A DNA stretch of 64,000 nt from Pseudoips prasinana (lineage: Eukaryota; Arthropoda; Insecta; Lepidoptera; Nolidae). The position numbers and the translations under genes are program-made. The DNA is taken from NCBI GenBank assembly GCA_951640165.1, contig OX621241.1, forward strand, positions 16,001,001 to 16,065,000, read 5' to 3'. Shown one piece after another: positions 53,280-62,990 of this stretch (position 1 is the stretch's first letter; each line of letters begins with the position of its first letter). The notes under the pieces are model-generated. The model was not told the origin of the DNA. It did not search any database and saw nothing but the letters and a program-made list of their open reading frames with translations.

Positions 53280-53405
53280 TACGATTTGTGTGACCCATAA
53301 ATAGTTTTTTTTTGAAGCTAGATGGGCTTCGTGTCCTTGAATTGCATGTTTTTAAGTCTCTCGCGTTACAGGGAATTATTTCCCTAGTGACTTTAAAATA
53401 AAACA
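53280..53405 (+). repeat. Headless SINE relic (second family)
   Basis: TTTGTGTGACCCATAAATAG, TGGGCTTCGTGTCCTTGAAT and GAATTATTTCCCTAGTGAC follow the body at 17910-18030. Confidence 0.6.
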
Positions 53406-53417
53406 AGAAATGGGAAA

Positions 53418-53644
53418 GAGTCGCCGAACATCGATTTCTTAAATGGCGTTCAAAAAATAAAGGTTAAAAATGACTTAATCAATCGTTAAATCGGCTTCAA
53501 CGTTGACAATCGATTCCGGACCATTTATGACGACACATGTGCTCATGGAAGCCGATTTAACGATTGATTAAGTCATTTTTAACCTTTATTTATTTGAACG
53601 CCATTTAAGAAATCGATGTTCGGCGACTTAGCCGGTAGAGCCCC
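53418..53644. mobile_element. Fold-back MITE (GGGGCTCTACCGGC family), copy 2
   Basis: GTCGCCGAACATCGATTTCT at the left, ATCGATGTTCGGCGACTTAG then CCGGTAGAGCCCC at the right. The core CAATCGATTCCGGACCATTT is inverted relative to copy 1. The outermost ~17 bp on the left are missing. Confidence 0.88.
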
Positions 53645-53649
53645 AGTAT

Positions 53650-54105
53650 TTTTTTCGTACATATTATTATAGTACTTGTCTACCTATCTCTTTTTTCCCT
53701 TATAGCAACTCTGATGTTATGTTTATGTGATTAAATAAGGTATATAATCTATGGGTAATGGAACGAAATTTATTCAGCACTTCGATATTAACATACACTT
53801 GTACTTGTCAAGTTCACACTGAAGTAGCGGTGTCTAATACAATATTAAGCTTACATAATAAAACACTAGATTTAAGCTGATGGCACAGTCACATGTCGAT
53901 GTTACTGCATAACAAAATTGTTAAAACCCAGTGCAGCTGGATATAAGCATTGTTTGCTTAAAAAAGGGCTCCTTAGTAGTCAGGTACCGTCAATAGAATA
54001 ACTAAACTCAAACAGGTTTATGATCTTGTGATACAGTAAAGAAAACCCGCATTCGAGACTTGTTCACATAATCTTTGCACTTTATAGCTTTTTAGGACTC
54101 ATTCA
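53650..54105. other. No gene seen
   Basis: No recognised feature. Confidence 0.4.
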
Positions 54106-54107
54106 CA

Positions 54108-54295
54108 TCCTACTACCCTACCAATATTATAAATACGAAAGTTTGTGAGTATGGATGGATGTTTCTTACTCTTTCACGCAAAAACTACTGAACGGATTTT
54201 GTTGCAACTTTGTAGTAATATAGCATAATATCCAAATAACACATAGGCTATGATTTATAAAGTTTGACGCAGGTGAAACCGCGGGGCACAGCTAG
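54108..54295 (+). mobile_element. Short Helitron-like element
   Basis: TCCTACTACCCTACCAATAT, GTTTCTTACTCTTTCACGCA, ACATAGGCTATGATTTATAA and the end GAAACCGCGGGGCACAGCTA then G|T. 188 bp. Confidence 0.87.
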
Positions 54296-54299
54296 TATA

Positions 54300-54838
54300 C
54301 ATATATAATAAACATATCGTGTTTATCATGACCTTTACAACTGTAAAGTTAAAGCTTCCTAGACGAACTAGTCTACGAGGCTTTCTGCTTCACCAGACAA
54401 TTAGGGCGAGCTGGGGTTCAAGCGGTCTAATAAATAAAACTGCAAAGTAAACCCGCCAGAGATAACGGGAGAGGTTTTGCAAAAATAAATATGTTGTCTA
54501 TGCCACACACAAATGACGTTATTTTGTCAGTACAAACAACATGTGCATGAACGGATTGCAACAAATTGCATTAATTCGAGATCCACCACGTTATCCACGC
54601 ACGATTTGCCAATGTCAAGGGAAAATAGACATTTGTGACGACAAATACACGTGAATAAAGATACAAACATATTCATAATGGAATAGTTAAGCGTAAAGTT
54701 GGCCAAGTTATGCTGCTACGCAGCGCTCTCCTTGGCATGTCACGTCACACAATTTTACGCCATGTCAAATTATTTGACATTCGTCATTCTTGACGAATGC
54801 CAATTTATTTGACAAGAATTATTTCATAGATATAGGTT
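54300..54838. other. No gene; short hairpin
   Basis: GTCAAATTATTTGACATTCG then TCATTCTTGACGAATG near 54764-54800 folds into nested hairpins. No frame. Confidence 0.4.
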
Positions 54839-54839
54839 T

Positions 54840-55095
54840 TGCTGTGTGACGGCAAGGAATATAACCACCTCATCTCGTCCCGTGGGGGGCGAAGAAGTCG
54901 TCCTAAGGGAATATCTACCAGAGAACGAGCAGCAGCGTCTCTCTGGGTACTATGACCACCATACTGCGATCACCAAGCCGTCCGCCGACCGTCGCAATTA
55001 TGGCATATCCTTCCAAATGGTGGACACAACCACATTGTGGATACCGTTGTTGGTCTTTGTTCAGCAGTGGTCGTCATTCGGCTGACATAATAATA
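54840..55095 (+). repeat. SINE-like repeat with RTE-type tail, copy 2
   Basis: CACCTCATCTCGTCCCGTGG, GAACGAGCAGCAGCGTCTCT, CAATTATGGCATATCCTTCC and GGTCTTTGTTCAGCAGTGGT, CGTCATTCGGCTGACATAAT. Aligns end to end with 49068-49340. The 79-codon frame inside it is not a gene. Confidence 0.8.
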
Positions 55096-55099
55096 TGTT

Positions 55100-55384
55100 A
55101 ATTTAATAGATTTATAATTCACCAAAGAAGGGGATATCTTTAAAAATTAATAAGAATTAATTTTGGTGCCGTGCGGTACGTTAGGGGGTAATTTCCTTAC
55201 TGCATAATATTATTTACAAGTGATTGGCACATAGTTACTGTTTAAAAAACATTCAATAGACTTCGGCTTTTGACCGACCGATTGGAACAAAATTTGTATG
55301 GCACCATTCCGAAAACATTTCATATAGAATAAAAAAAGAACTATCAAAATTGGTTCATATCAAAAAAGCATTAGAGAATACTAC
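55100..55384. other. No gene seen
   Basis: AT-rich, no feature recognised. Confidence 0.4.
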
Positions 55385-55479
55385 TAATTAATCCTATATC
55401 TATAATAGATGTACAAGTATAATAGGAGTCGTCAACTCCTATTATACTTGTACTTCTATTATAGATATAGGATTAATTA
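55385..55479. repeat. Hairpin, 45-bp arms, 5-nt loop
   Basis: TAATTAATCCTATATCTATA at 55385 is mirrored by TATAGATATAGGATTAATTA ending at 55479; arms differ at one position (GATGTAC versus GAAGTAC). Loop is CGTCA. Length is in the range of a pre-miRNA but the pairing is unusually perfect. Confidence 0.95.
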
Positions 55480-55501
55480 AGTAATTAAGTTTTTCTAAAA
55501 C

Positions 55502-55601
55502 ATCTCTCGACGATTAAACGATTGAATAAGTAATTTTTAACCTTTATTTATTTGAACGCCAATCACTATCGGCGACTTAGGCCGGCGCCGGTAGCCCTCC
55601 A
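55502..55601. mobile_element. Fold-back MITE family, half copy
   Basis: AACGATTGAATAAGTAATTT, TTAACCTTTATTTATTTGAA, CGCC and then GGCGACTTAG...CCGGTAGCCCTCC match the right arm of the copies at 44351 and 53418. Confidence 0.75.
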
Positions 55602-55665
55602 GCTGAATATATAAATCGAGCTTTAGTCCTCTACGTTTCGCCAGGGCTCATTAGGACCCCCGGAG

Positions 55666-55715
55666 CCGTTTACCTCCTGCATACGGACCTAGGTCCGTAT
55701 GCAGGAGGTAAACGG
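55666..55715. repeat. Perfect 50-bp palindrome, no spacer
   Basis: CCGTTTACCTCCTGCATACG then GACCT meets its exact reverse complement at 55690/55691 (ACCT|AGGT). GC-rich compared with its surroundings. Confidence 0.97.
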
Positions 55716-55719
55716 TTTA

Positions 55720-56918
55720 CCGATCATCGGGTGGGGCATATAGGTATGCTTATTTGCAGAAAAAAGTATGTCAAATCAGAACGAGTCAATTTATTGACTT
55801 GATTTCATGTTAGTATGTAAGTAGCATTTATTTTAATTTGGAAAAAATCATCCTGAAAACCAAAACCCACACAAAAGATTGGGTAAATTTCCGTATATGT
55901 AACCTGTTTAAACAGTTTTCTGTTCACTCTTACAAAGAAACTTTAGTTACGGGTAAATTTTGCGTGAAAGTCAGCCTAGGTAATACACGTAAATTCAAGT
56001 AATTCCCAGGCATAGAGCTATTTTATAAGTTATATATTGGACAAAGAACTGGTTAAATCACAACATAAACAGGTTGAAATTCGACAAAACCTTTTTTTAG
56101 CATCGGTTTACCAGTTTGTAGGTTCAACGTCAAACAACAATTTGTATGAGTTCCGTCCGACAAGTCAATGTCGTTCAGTATTTGAATCATATTACAACCA
56201 AAATCATATATTTTTTAAATCATACATAGTAATTAAATACAACAAATCAACTCATTGTAGGTTAGTATAGTTTATTGTAATTTTACTCAAATATTGTTCT
56301 ATTTAGGTATATTCCTTATGCAATAAAGTGTACTTCTTTTTCATGCGTTTGAGAAGTATACCTTTAAAATAGGCCTACATGTGCTACGCTAACATAATCT
56401 ACAGATAATCCTAGGTAGGTAATACACTATGAAACGGCTTCCTAACATTGACGGTAACAAAGTACCTCTACTCATTACCATATAAATGCAGGTACCAAAA
56501 CTATAGGTACATCTATACATATAATAAATCTGTAGAAAAATCATTTTTGTACATGAAAAGAAAATCCAAAAAAAATAGCCAGGGTATTAAAGGACAACCA
56601 ATAGAACCCATTTCCAGCATTTTTAGAATTTTTGTCTGTTTGTCTGTTTGTCTGTTTATATGTTCGGGTATCACGTAAAATATACGAAAGCAATGTAGAT
56701 AACTTTTATACACAACGATTGAGCGTAACTTGAGGTAACATTTAGTTTTTGTTTTATTGCAATCGGTTCAGTCTATCAAAAGATATTAGATTTTAAAGTA
56801 ATCATGGAGAAAAATAACACACATTTCGGTACTTCAAGATGAACTAATGTTTATAGTTGAACTAAACTGTCCGATAGATGTCTTTGTGCATATTATGACA
56901 TCTCTTTTCTGAATGAAC
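55720..56918. other. No gene seen
   Basis: Two 76-codon plus frames (56037-56270 and 56448-56678) have no domain; the second ends in a (TGTCTGTT)n-like microsatellite at 56634-56660. Confidence 0.4.
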
Positions 56919-56921
56919 TAG

Positions 56922-57594
56922 GTTGATAGTTGATTTTTGTTTCGATAGATGTCGTTGTGTATTTCTTTTGACTCGCGGTGTTAATTTTGCCCGTGTTTGC
57001 TGATTGCATGAGTTACGTAGGGTTTTGAATGTTCTGAATTGTTTCGACATAAGGTCTTGGCTGCCTAGAAGTATGTCGTTGTCCAAAATTGGTTATTAAA
57101 AAAATCTGTTTTCTTTGGGCAAATTGAATTATGTAGAAGGTTGGATTTGTTATAATTTCATTTTAAATTATTGATAGTTGATTTTTATTTCGATACATGT
57201 CGTTGTGCTTGATAGTTGATATTTATTTCGATAGATGTCGTTGTGCATTGCTTTTGACCCGCGGTGTTAAGATTTGCCCGTGTTTGCTAATTGCATGAGT
57301 TACGTAGGGCTTAGAATGTTCCGAATTGTTTCGAAATAAGGTCTTGGTGGGCTAGAAGTATGTCGTTGTCCAAAATTGGTTATTAAAATATTCTGTATTC
57401 TTTGGGCAAATTGAATTATGTACAGACGCCAGCACATCAAGCTACCCCAATCTGTCAAATTTCCCCAATTGAAAGTGAACCTTATTCTTATGTGATAAAG
57501 TTGGAATTCTATAAAAGAAATTTGACAGATTGGGGTTGCTGGATGTGCTGGCGTCTGTACATGGTTGGATTTGTTATAATTTAATTTTAAATTA
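56922..57594. repeat. 249-bp tandem duplication, second unit carrying a MITE
   Basis: Unit 1 (56922-57170) starts TTGATAGTTGATTTTTGTTT and contains GCATGAGTTACGTAGGG and GTATGTCGTTGTCCAAAATT. Unit 2 (57209-57594) repeats it and, once the MITE and one TA are removed, is also 249 bp. An extra 38-bp copy of the unit start sits between them at 57171-57208. Confidence 0.92.
57423..57557. mobile_element. 135-bp MITE, copy 4, with empty site next door
   Basis: CAGACGCCAGCACATCAAGC to GGATGTGCTGGCGTCTG, flanked by TA. The neighbouring tandem unit has the unoccupied site TTGAATTATGTAGAAGGTTG at about 57124, which shows TA duplicated on insertion. Confidence 0.96.
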
Positions 57595-58257
57595 TAATGT
57601 CAATCGATCGAAAGTTTGTGCTGTCGATTCGTTTGTAACGCGAATGTACAGACGATTCGAATTTTATTGAGCCTGTCCGATTGAATGTATTTGAATGTAG
57701 TAAATTAACCCGGTCTCTCATAATTTTCTCAGCACAAATCTATATACCTACCTATGTAAAAGAGGAAACTGACTGACTGACATATCAACGCACAGCCTGA
57801 ACGGCTGGGGTTAGAGACTTGAAATTTTGCCGGTAGGTACTTTTTATGACGTATGCATTCACTAAGGAAGGGGTTTTTGGAAATACTAACCCTAAAGGGG
57901 TAAAACAGAGAATGAAAGATAATGAAAGATTTTGAAGTTAAAGGCATTGAAACTGATATTTAGTAGTTCAGCCAAAAATAAAAATAAATATTTTAGAATT
58001 TTTGGAAATACCACCCCAAGGGCGTAAAATAGGGGATGTAAGTTTGTATGAAAAGTGTATAATTTTTTATGTGAAAAGCATGACAATTGTTATTTGGCCT
58101 TTCCGTTAAAAATAAAAAAATATGTATTTCAGGATTTTAGGAATTTCCACTCCTAAGGGCGCATAATAGGGGATGTATGTTGCGTGTGGGTATACCTATA
58201 ATGGTTGTGAGACTTCAAGTCAAAACTTTGCATCGTGTTATAAAGTCTACTATTATG

Positions 58258-58440
58258 CCTGGATCCGCCCAGGGAGAAGCAGTGTTCGTGTCACGTATTC
58301 CGTTAGTGCCAAATGATCTCCCTTTTCAGTTTAAAATACTGTAATTCCCTATAAAAGTGTGTGTCGCGATAACCATCAACAAATTGCAAAGGAAAACCCT
58401 CAAGTTAGCTGGAATTGACTTGAGGAAGGCGGGCAGGTTC
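58258..58440 (+). pseudogene. Fossil Helitron helicase C-terminal piece, first copy
   Basis: Pif1-type helicase end, superfamily 1B, the strand-separating part of the Helitron RepHel protein. The frame from 58258 reads PGSAQGEAVFVSRIPLVPND, then LPFQFKIL, a stop where Q/R would be expected, FPIKVCVAITINKLQRKTLK and LAGIDLRKAG. These match the G-x-V/I-F-I-P-R-I-P, F-P-V-x-x-x-F-A-M-T-I-N-K-x-Q-G-Q-T-L and G-V/I-D-L blocks (motifs V and VI region). A frameshift at about 58440 leads to VACSRVSSSHSLI in the next frame. Walker A and B are missing. It is out of normal order: a middle-domain piece follows it rather than precedes it. Confidence 0.75.
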
Positions 58441-58442
58441 AC

Positions 58443-58901
58443 GTGGCGTGCTCACGTGTGAGTTCATCCCACAGTCTGATCCATGTAGAGCGAGGACCTA
58501 CGTCTTTTGCTGAGCGCCGTAAAGTGGATGATATTGAACATCCCACATACCAGGCCGCTTGCAGAGCACGCCATTTATTAGTTGGAGGTAAGCATTGGGA
58601 TGACGCTCTAGCGGAAGCATGCGGGAGCGATAGTCCACATCGCTTGCGACATTTGTTTGCCATCTTACTGACCTTTTGTGCGTTATCGGATGCTAAACAG
58701 TTATGGCAAAAGTACCATGACAAGTTTGCTGAAGATTTTATGAGACATGTACAACTAAATACTGATGGACAAATTACTGACAGGGTACGTGAAAATTGTC
58801 ACAACAGGTCCGTATTGGCTATTCAAATGATAGTTATAAGTATAGGAGGGAACCCGATCAGTCAGAGGCTGCGAAAAGGCACAGGAGTTTTTTATTGTTA
58901 A
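58443..58901 (+). pseudogene. Fossil Helitron RepHel, VACSRV box joined to the middle region
   Basis: A 152-codon open frame. Its first residues ACSRVSSSHSLI are the terminal SF1B box of the helicase fragment just upstream; from about residue 25 on it reads RHLLVGGKHWDDALAEACGS, then LRHLFAILLTFCALSDAKQL then WQKYHDKFAEDFMRH. The latter is the segment that lies between the Rep and helicase domains in Helitron proteins (pattern G-x-x-x-W-x-x-x-L-x-E-A, L-R-x-L-F-A-x-I-L, L-W-x-K-Y-x-x-x-x-x-E-D). A C-terminal box preceding a middle segment is the reverse of the normal order, so the frame crosses a recombination joint near 58500. Not a functional protein. Confidence 0.7.
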
Positions 58902-58999
58902 AAATAGGCGATGGCACATACCCCGTACAAGAAGATGGAAAAGTTATTTTGATTGGTAATCTCTGTTCTTAGGTTACATCACAGCAAGAGCTAATTTCT

Positions 59000-59639
59000 T
59001 CTGTGAACGGAGATACCACAAACATGGGAAATCAAGCCGGTTCTTGGCTATGTCAGCGAGCTATTTTGACTCCCCACAATGAACAAGCTGCGGCAATTAA
59101 TTTCAAAATATTGAGTCATGCGTCCGGTAATAGTAGAGAATATAGCTCAATAAATACATTTAAGGAAGAAGATAACGCCACGCACTACCCGGTAGAATTT
59201 TTGGATTCCCTCAGCACGCCCGGACTTTCAGCCCACAAAATAGTTTAAAAAATTGGTGTACCAATCATTCTCCTCAGAAATTAATATCTTCCCAAACTTT
59301 GTAACGGCACTCGGCTCAAAGTCACAAATCTGCAACATTATCGAAGCTGAAATATTAACTGGTTGCGGCGCCGGTGATATTGTTTTTATTCCAAGGATAC
59401 CTATAATTTCTAAAAACTTTCCTTTCTCTTTCAAACGAGTGCAATTCCCAGTCAGTCTCTGTTATGCCATGACGATTAGTAAAGCTCAGGTCCAGACATT
59501 ATCCGTTGCGGGGGTGGACCTAAGTATTGGATGCTTTTCCCATGGTCAACTATACGTAGCTCTTTCACGCGTAAACAACCCCAATAACGTTTTTGTGTAC
59601 GCTCCAGATGGTTCCACACGTAAAATAAAGAAGCACTAA
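59000..59639 (+). pseudogene. Fossil Helitron helicase C-terminal part, second copy
   Basis: Second, longer stretch of a Pif1-type Helitron helicase. From 59040: WLCQRAILTPHNEQAAAIN, HYPVEFLDSLSTPGLSAHKI, a stop, then KIGVPIILLRN; shift; then in the frame from 59253 to 59639: FVTALGSKSQI, GAGDIVFIPRIPIISKNFPF, VQFPVSLCYAMTISKAQVQT, GVDLSIGCFSHGQLYVALSR and VNNPNNVFVYAPDGSTRKI before the stop at 59637. Corresponds to motif III through the end, with the L-x-V-G-x-P-I-x-L-L-R-N block intact. At least one stop and two shifts. Compared with the first copy (58258), the two differ clearly, so they come from different Helitrons. The stop is about 100 bp from the element 3' end, as expected. Confidence 0.8.
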
Positions 59640-59744
59640 ATGAAATAAAAAAATGTTTTCGGTATCCTCCCACCGCGCTTTACACTAAAAAATACATTGT
59701 TAAGTTCCGACATCCACGCGAACGAAGTCGCGGGCACAGCTAGT

Positions 59745-60510
59745 TTTTAATATAGATGAAGTAGATAATTAAACGAACTTCTTAGTTAGAAGTTCGTAGG
59801 CATATTACTATTGTAATTAATATAGTAAAATCAATACCCATAAAATACAAAGTATTTAATCTGGGGTCGTACATAAATAACCATAGACCACTTTTTAATT
59901 ATGTGTACTTCTTGTAACAACAATGCATTAGTTCATTTGAGAGTTCCGAATTGTCATGAAGGAAGGTAGACACAAACAAAAAGTAAATTAAACAAGAGGA
60001 TTACCGTCTGAGGTACAGGCTCGGCCTAGTTTAGACGTTAGTGTTCACTTAGAATAATGTAATAAGTATAGAAACATACTCTTAGATTAAGAACAATGTA
60101 AACGTATCACTTAAGTCAATAAAGATTTTTATTTATTATTTATTTATTATTATTTTAAATAAAAAGTAAAAACTTAACTTAGTACTTAGTTGTTAAACTT
60201 AGTTTTCAAAGTTAGGTCTGCACATGATAGGTACCTAAGTTATTATATATAGCCATACTTACTACATACATGTAGGTACGACTTTCATAACTAAATATTG
60301 AAATTCAACTTTGTCTCAACATCCATCATGCATGCATAGCAACCGGATTTATTTCATTGCATCTTCAAAGTAAGTAAGTTTCTAGGGAAGGAACCGGCTT
60401 ACGGCAGGCTATAATTAATCACTTATAAACTTCCTAACCCGCTAGTTGTTTCATAGTTCATAGCCGGTCTCGTCCACAAACAAAAGCCAAAATAACAAAA
60501 ATCTTAGCGT
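59745..60510. other. No gene; retroelement-like 3' end
   Basis: 60000-60160: CCGTCTGAGGTACAGGCTCG, then CACTTAAGTCAATAAAGATT then (TTTA)n, resembling a LINE 3' end on the plus strand with a tandem tail. No coding part. Confidence 0.4.
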
Positions 60511-60515
60511 CTCAC

Positions 60516-60910
60516 CTCTAATGGGAATCTTCGAGGGCGACGTCCCTCCAGCACGCCGGACTAAACGGGCGGCGCGCACCCAACATAAACACTGCACCAA
60601 TCGGTTAAAACATACACGGAATAAGCGAATTTACGGCCGATTTAGTGTCAACACTGCACTGTCACTATGTAAGGTCACTGAAATCCAATTCGTTCGTTTG
60701 TTTTTATTCACAATTTTGAAACAAAGTCGCGCATGTCAATTTAACGCTTAATGAAGTAGTTATTTTGTGTGCCTTCAATAGCTTCTGCCAAGACCGCCGC
60801 TCGATGACTGGCGGACCGGGCGCGCGCCGTTCGTTTGGTCGGTTATTCGTGTCGCGGGCCCAACGGGGTGGCGGTGCGGCAAGTGCGGGGAGGAAGTGCA
60901 CGCCTTCTTT
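60516..60910 (-). promoter_or_regulatory. CpG-rich patch with donor-like site: possible host promoter and first exon
   Basis: Between AT-rich flanks, 60.52-60.91 kb is rich in CpG (GGCGCGCGCCGTTCG-type runs, GTCGCGGGCCC). On the minus strand TAGAG|GTGAGACG at 60516/60515 is a good 5' splice site, preceded by ACAGTGCAGTGTTGACAC with an initiator-like TCAGT/GCAGT. Read this way it would be a non-coding first exon of a minus-strand gene whose coding exons lie to the left. There is no convincing protein frame: the 66-82-codon frames here are composition effects. Purely an inference; no repeat family was recognised in the patch. Confidence 0.3.
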
Positions 60911-60914
60911 GAAT

Positions 60915-62985
60915 GGTAGTATAATAACGAAATGTATGAATGAATTGAACATACCTAAACATTAAATCGAATTTAAAACAAGGAAGTACATTAAACTTGT
61001 AAACCAAATAAAACTCAGTATGAATATGATTACCTATATATTATATTATTATACATATATTTTTTATTATATTCACCAACCAAATTAAATCTGCTATGGA
61101 ATTTAAAATAGGTTAGACCCTACAAGCCCGCAAATATCAAAATTGTCCATAAACTCAATCAAATATTCCTGATGACTGCTGGTTCAGATGTTCTTGCTTT
61201 TAAAGCATAAGTTAATTATATTTTGTACCAAACCTCAGTTGCTCACAGCTTAACAGGAACACTTTTAGCATAACCAAACCATACTAGCTTAAACCTCGAC
61301 GGGAATACATTTGAAGCAAACCTGGCTTGAAACAATAGGAACACCGATATTTAAGGCAAACATTAGGTACTCGCAGCTCCACAGACACAAGCGTTGTCAC
61401 TTGTCAGATAAATGTATACTGCCTGATGCTTCCATAATAGGTACCTGAGCGTTTCTCAAAAAAATTGTACCTTTTCTCAGAAATTATGCTGAAATTAAAA
61501 TATTGAAATATTCTTGATTTCTTTATTTTAAGCTATGGGTAAATGCCTAAAGATTAGTAATATAAGGTTTGATTTGAGATTTAAAACGTAAATAAATAGC
61601 AAAATCCATAAAAACAGACCCAAGGTGGAGAAAAATTCTTATTTGGTTACCTTCATTCGTTTACGTAAATTTAATGTAGAAACCAATTACCGGAATCTTT
61701 ATTGAATTAATTGTGATAATAAAACAACATTTTGTTTTTCAGTCAATCGCTCTATATTAATATGCAAATCTTAAATTAAAGGCGGGATTATTTCCTTTAC
61801 GTTACTATTCGGTCACAACTCTTGTTTAACTTTATATTATTGACCCTACTTTATTTTGTATTACAATTGTGTATATATACATAATGCAAAGACTAACCAT
61901 ATATTTTAGTTTTTATCACAAAAATGTATGTATGTTACAAATATATAAATAAAGAAAAGAAATATGCGTCTGATTTTATGGGACAGTAACAAAAATAGAA
62001 ATCTGGAAACAAAATAGGATTTCTTAAGCCTAGACTTCACAGTTGTGCAAATAATTATATTTGACTTAAATATATTGATAGAGGAACCTCTGCCAGGAAA
62101 CATTTATATTTCGTAATAATCTAATAATAATAAACACTCACCGATTAGACAGTTTAAAGGTTTTTAAACATTCTAGGACTATACATTGTTAGCGTGAATA
62201 TTACTCTCAATCAATCTCTTTACATATGTTTATAAATGTTTATTATTTTTATTCGTTTTCTAAAATAATAATCTCTCTATTAGTTTTCTTAACTTAATTA
62301 GTTTATCTTTTTTTGGAGATGTATGTTCTTTTTCATCTACTCTTCAATCTCGTCTTCAATGATTATGATAGTCGTAGTGTGATGTTACATAGCCCATTTA
62401 TCTGAACTGAAAGCCATAGCACATAGCCTGTCCATAAAACTGAAATATTTTTTCTTTAGGTAGGTCTTGAGATTAGCGAGTTCAACCAAACAAACTTATA
62501 ATCTGTTCAGCTTTATAATATTAGTACAGATAAGCAGGCACATTGGTACAGGTTAAATATTGTCATAATTGTAGATATCATTTCAAGCAGCAGCGAAATA
62601 ATTATATGAAAATAAAAGCAGCCCACCACTGTATAAAATATAATGTCCAATTTTGGTTATTTAGTGATATCCTAAGCTACCTAAGTGGCGGTGTGAAGGA
62701 AATAGTATGGTAATAATTCATGACTAATGTTATTCTAAAAAAACAGCTTTATATCAAAACGACAGAAAATAAATGTACCAAGCTCCCATTCATTTTCGCA
62801 CATTAGGTACTATAAATTTATTAAAAATAATATTTAATTTTATTAAAACTGCTAAAATTACATCGTCATAATGATATTCAAAATCAGGCAGTCAATACTC
62901 TGCCTAACAATTTCCTATTTTGTTATTCACTTTTCCATTTATACGTTACCACTCAAGAGTAACAAAAAAAGAGGTAACGAATTAC
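60915..62985. other. No gene seen
   Basis: 2 kb of AT-rich sequence with no recognised repeats or frames. Confidence 0.4.
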
Positions 62986-62990
62986 TTTTA

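Larger units (their letters stand above)
57739..59743 (+). mobile_element. Helitron, 2.0 kb, with rearranged helicase fossils
   Basis: Start TCTATATACCTACCTATGTA after A, with a CTGACTGACTGACA run; end ACGCGAACGAAGTCGCGGGC then ACAGCTAG before T. Insertion between A and T and the CTRR end fit Helitrons. Near the start are CCACCCCAAGGGCGTAAAAT repeats as in 7120-8637. Between are two helicase end fragments and a mid-protein fragment, listed separately. Confidence 0.85.
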
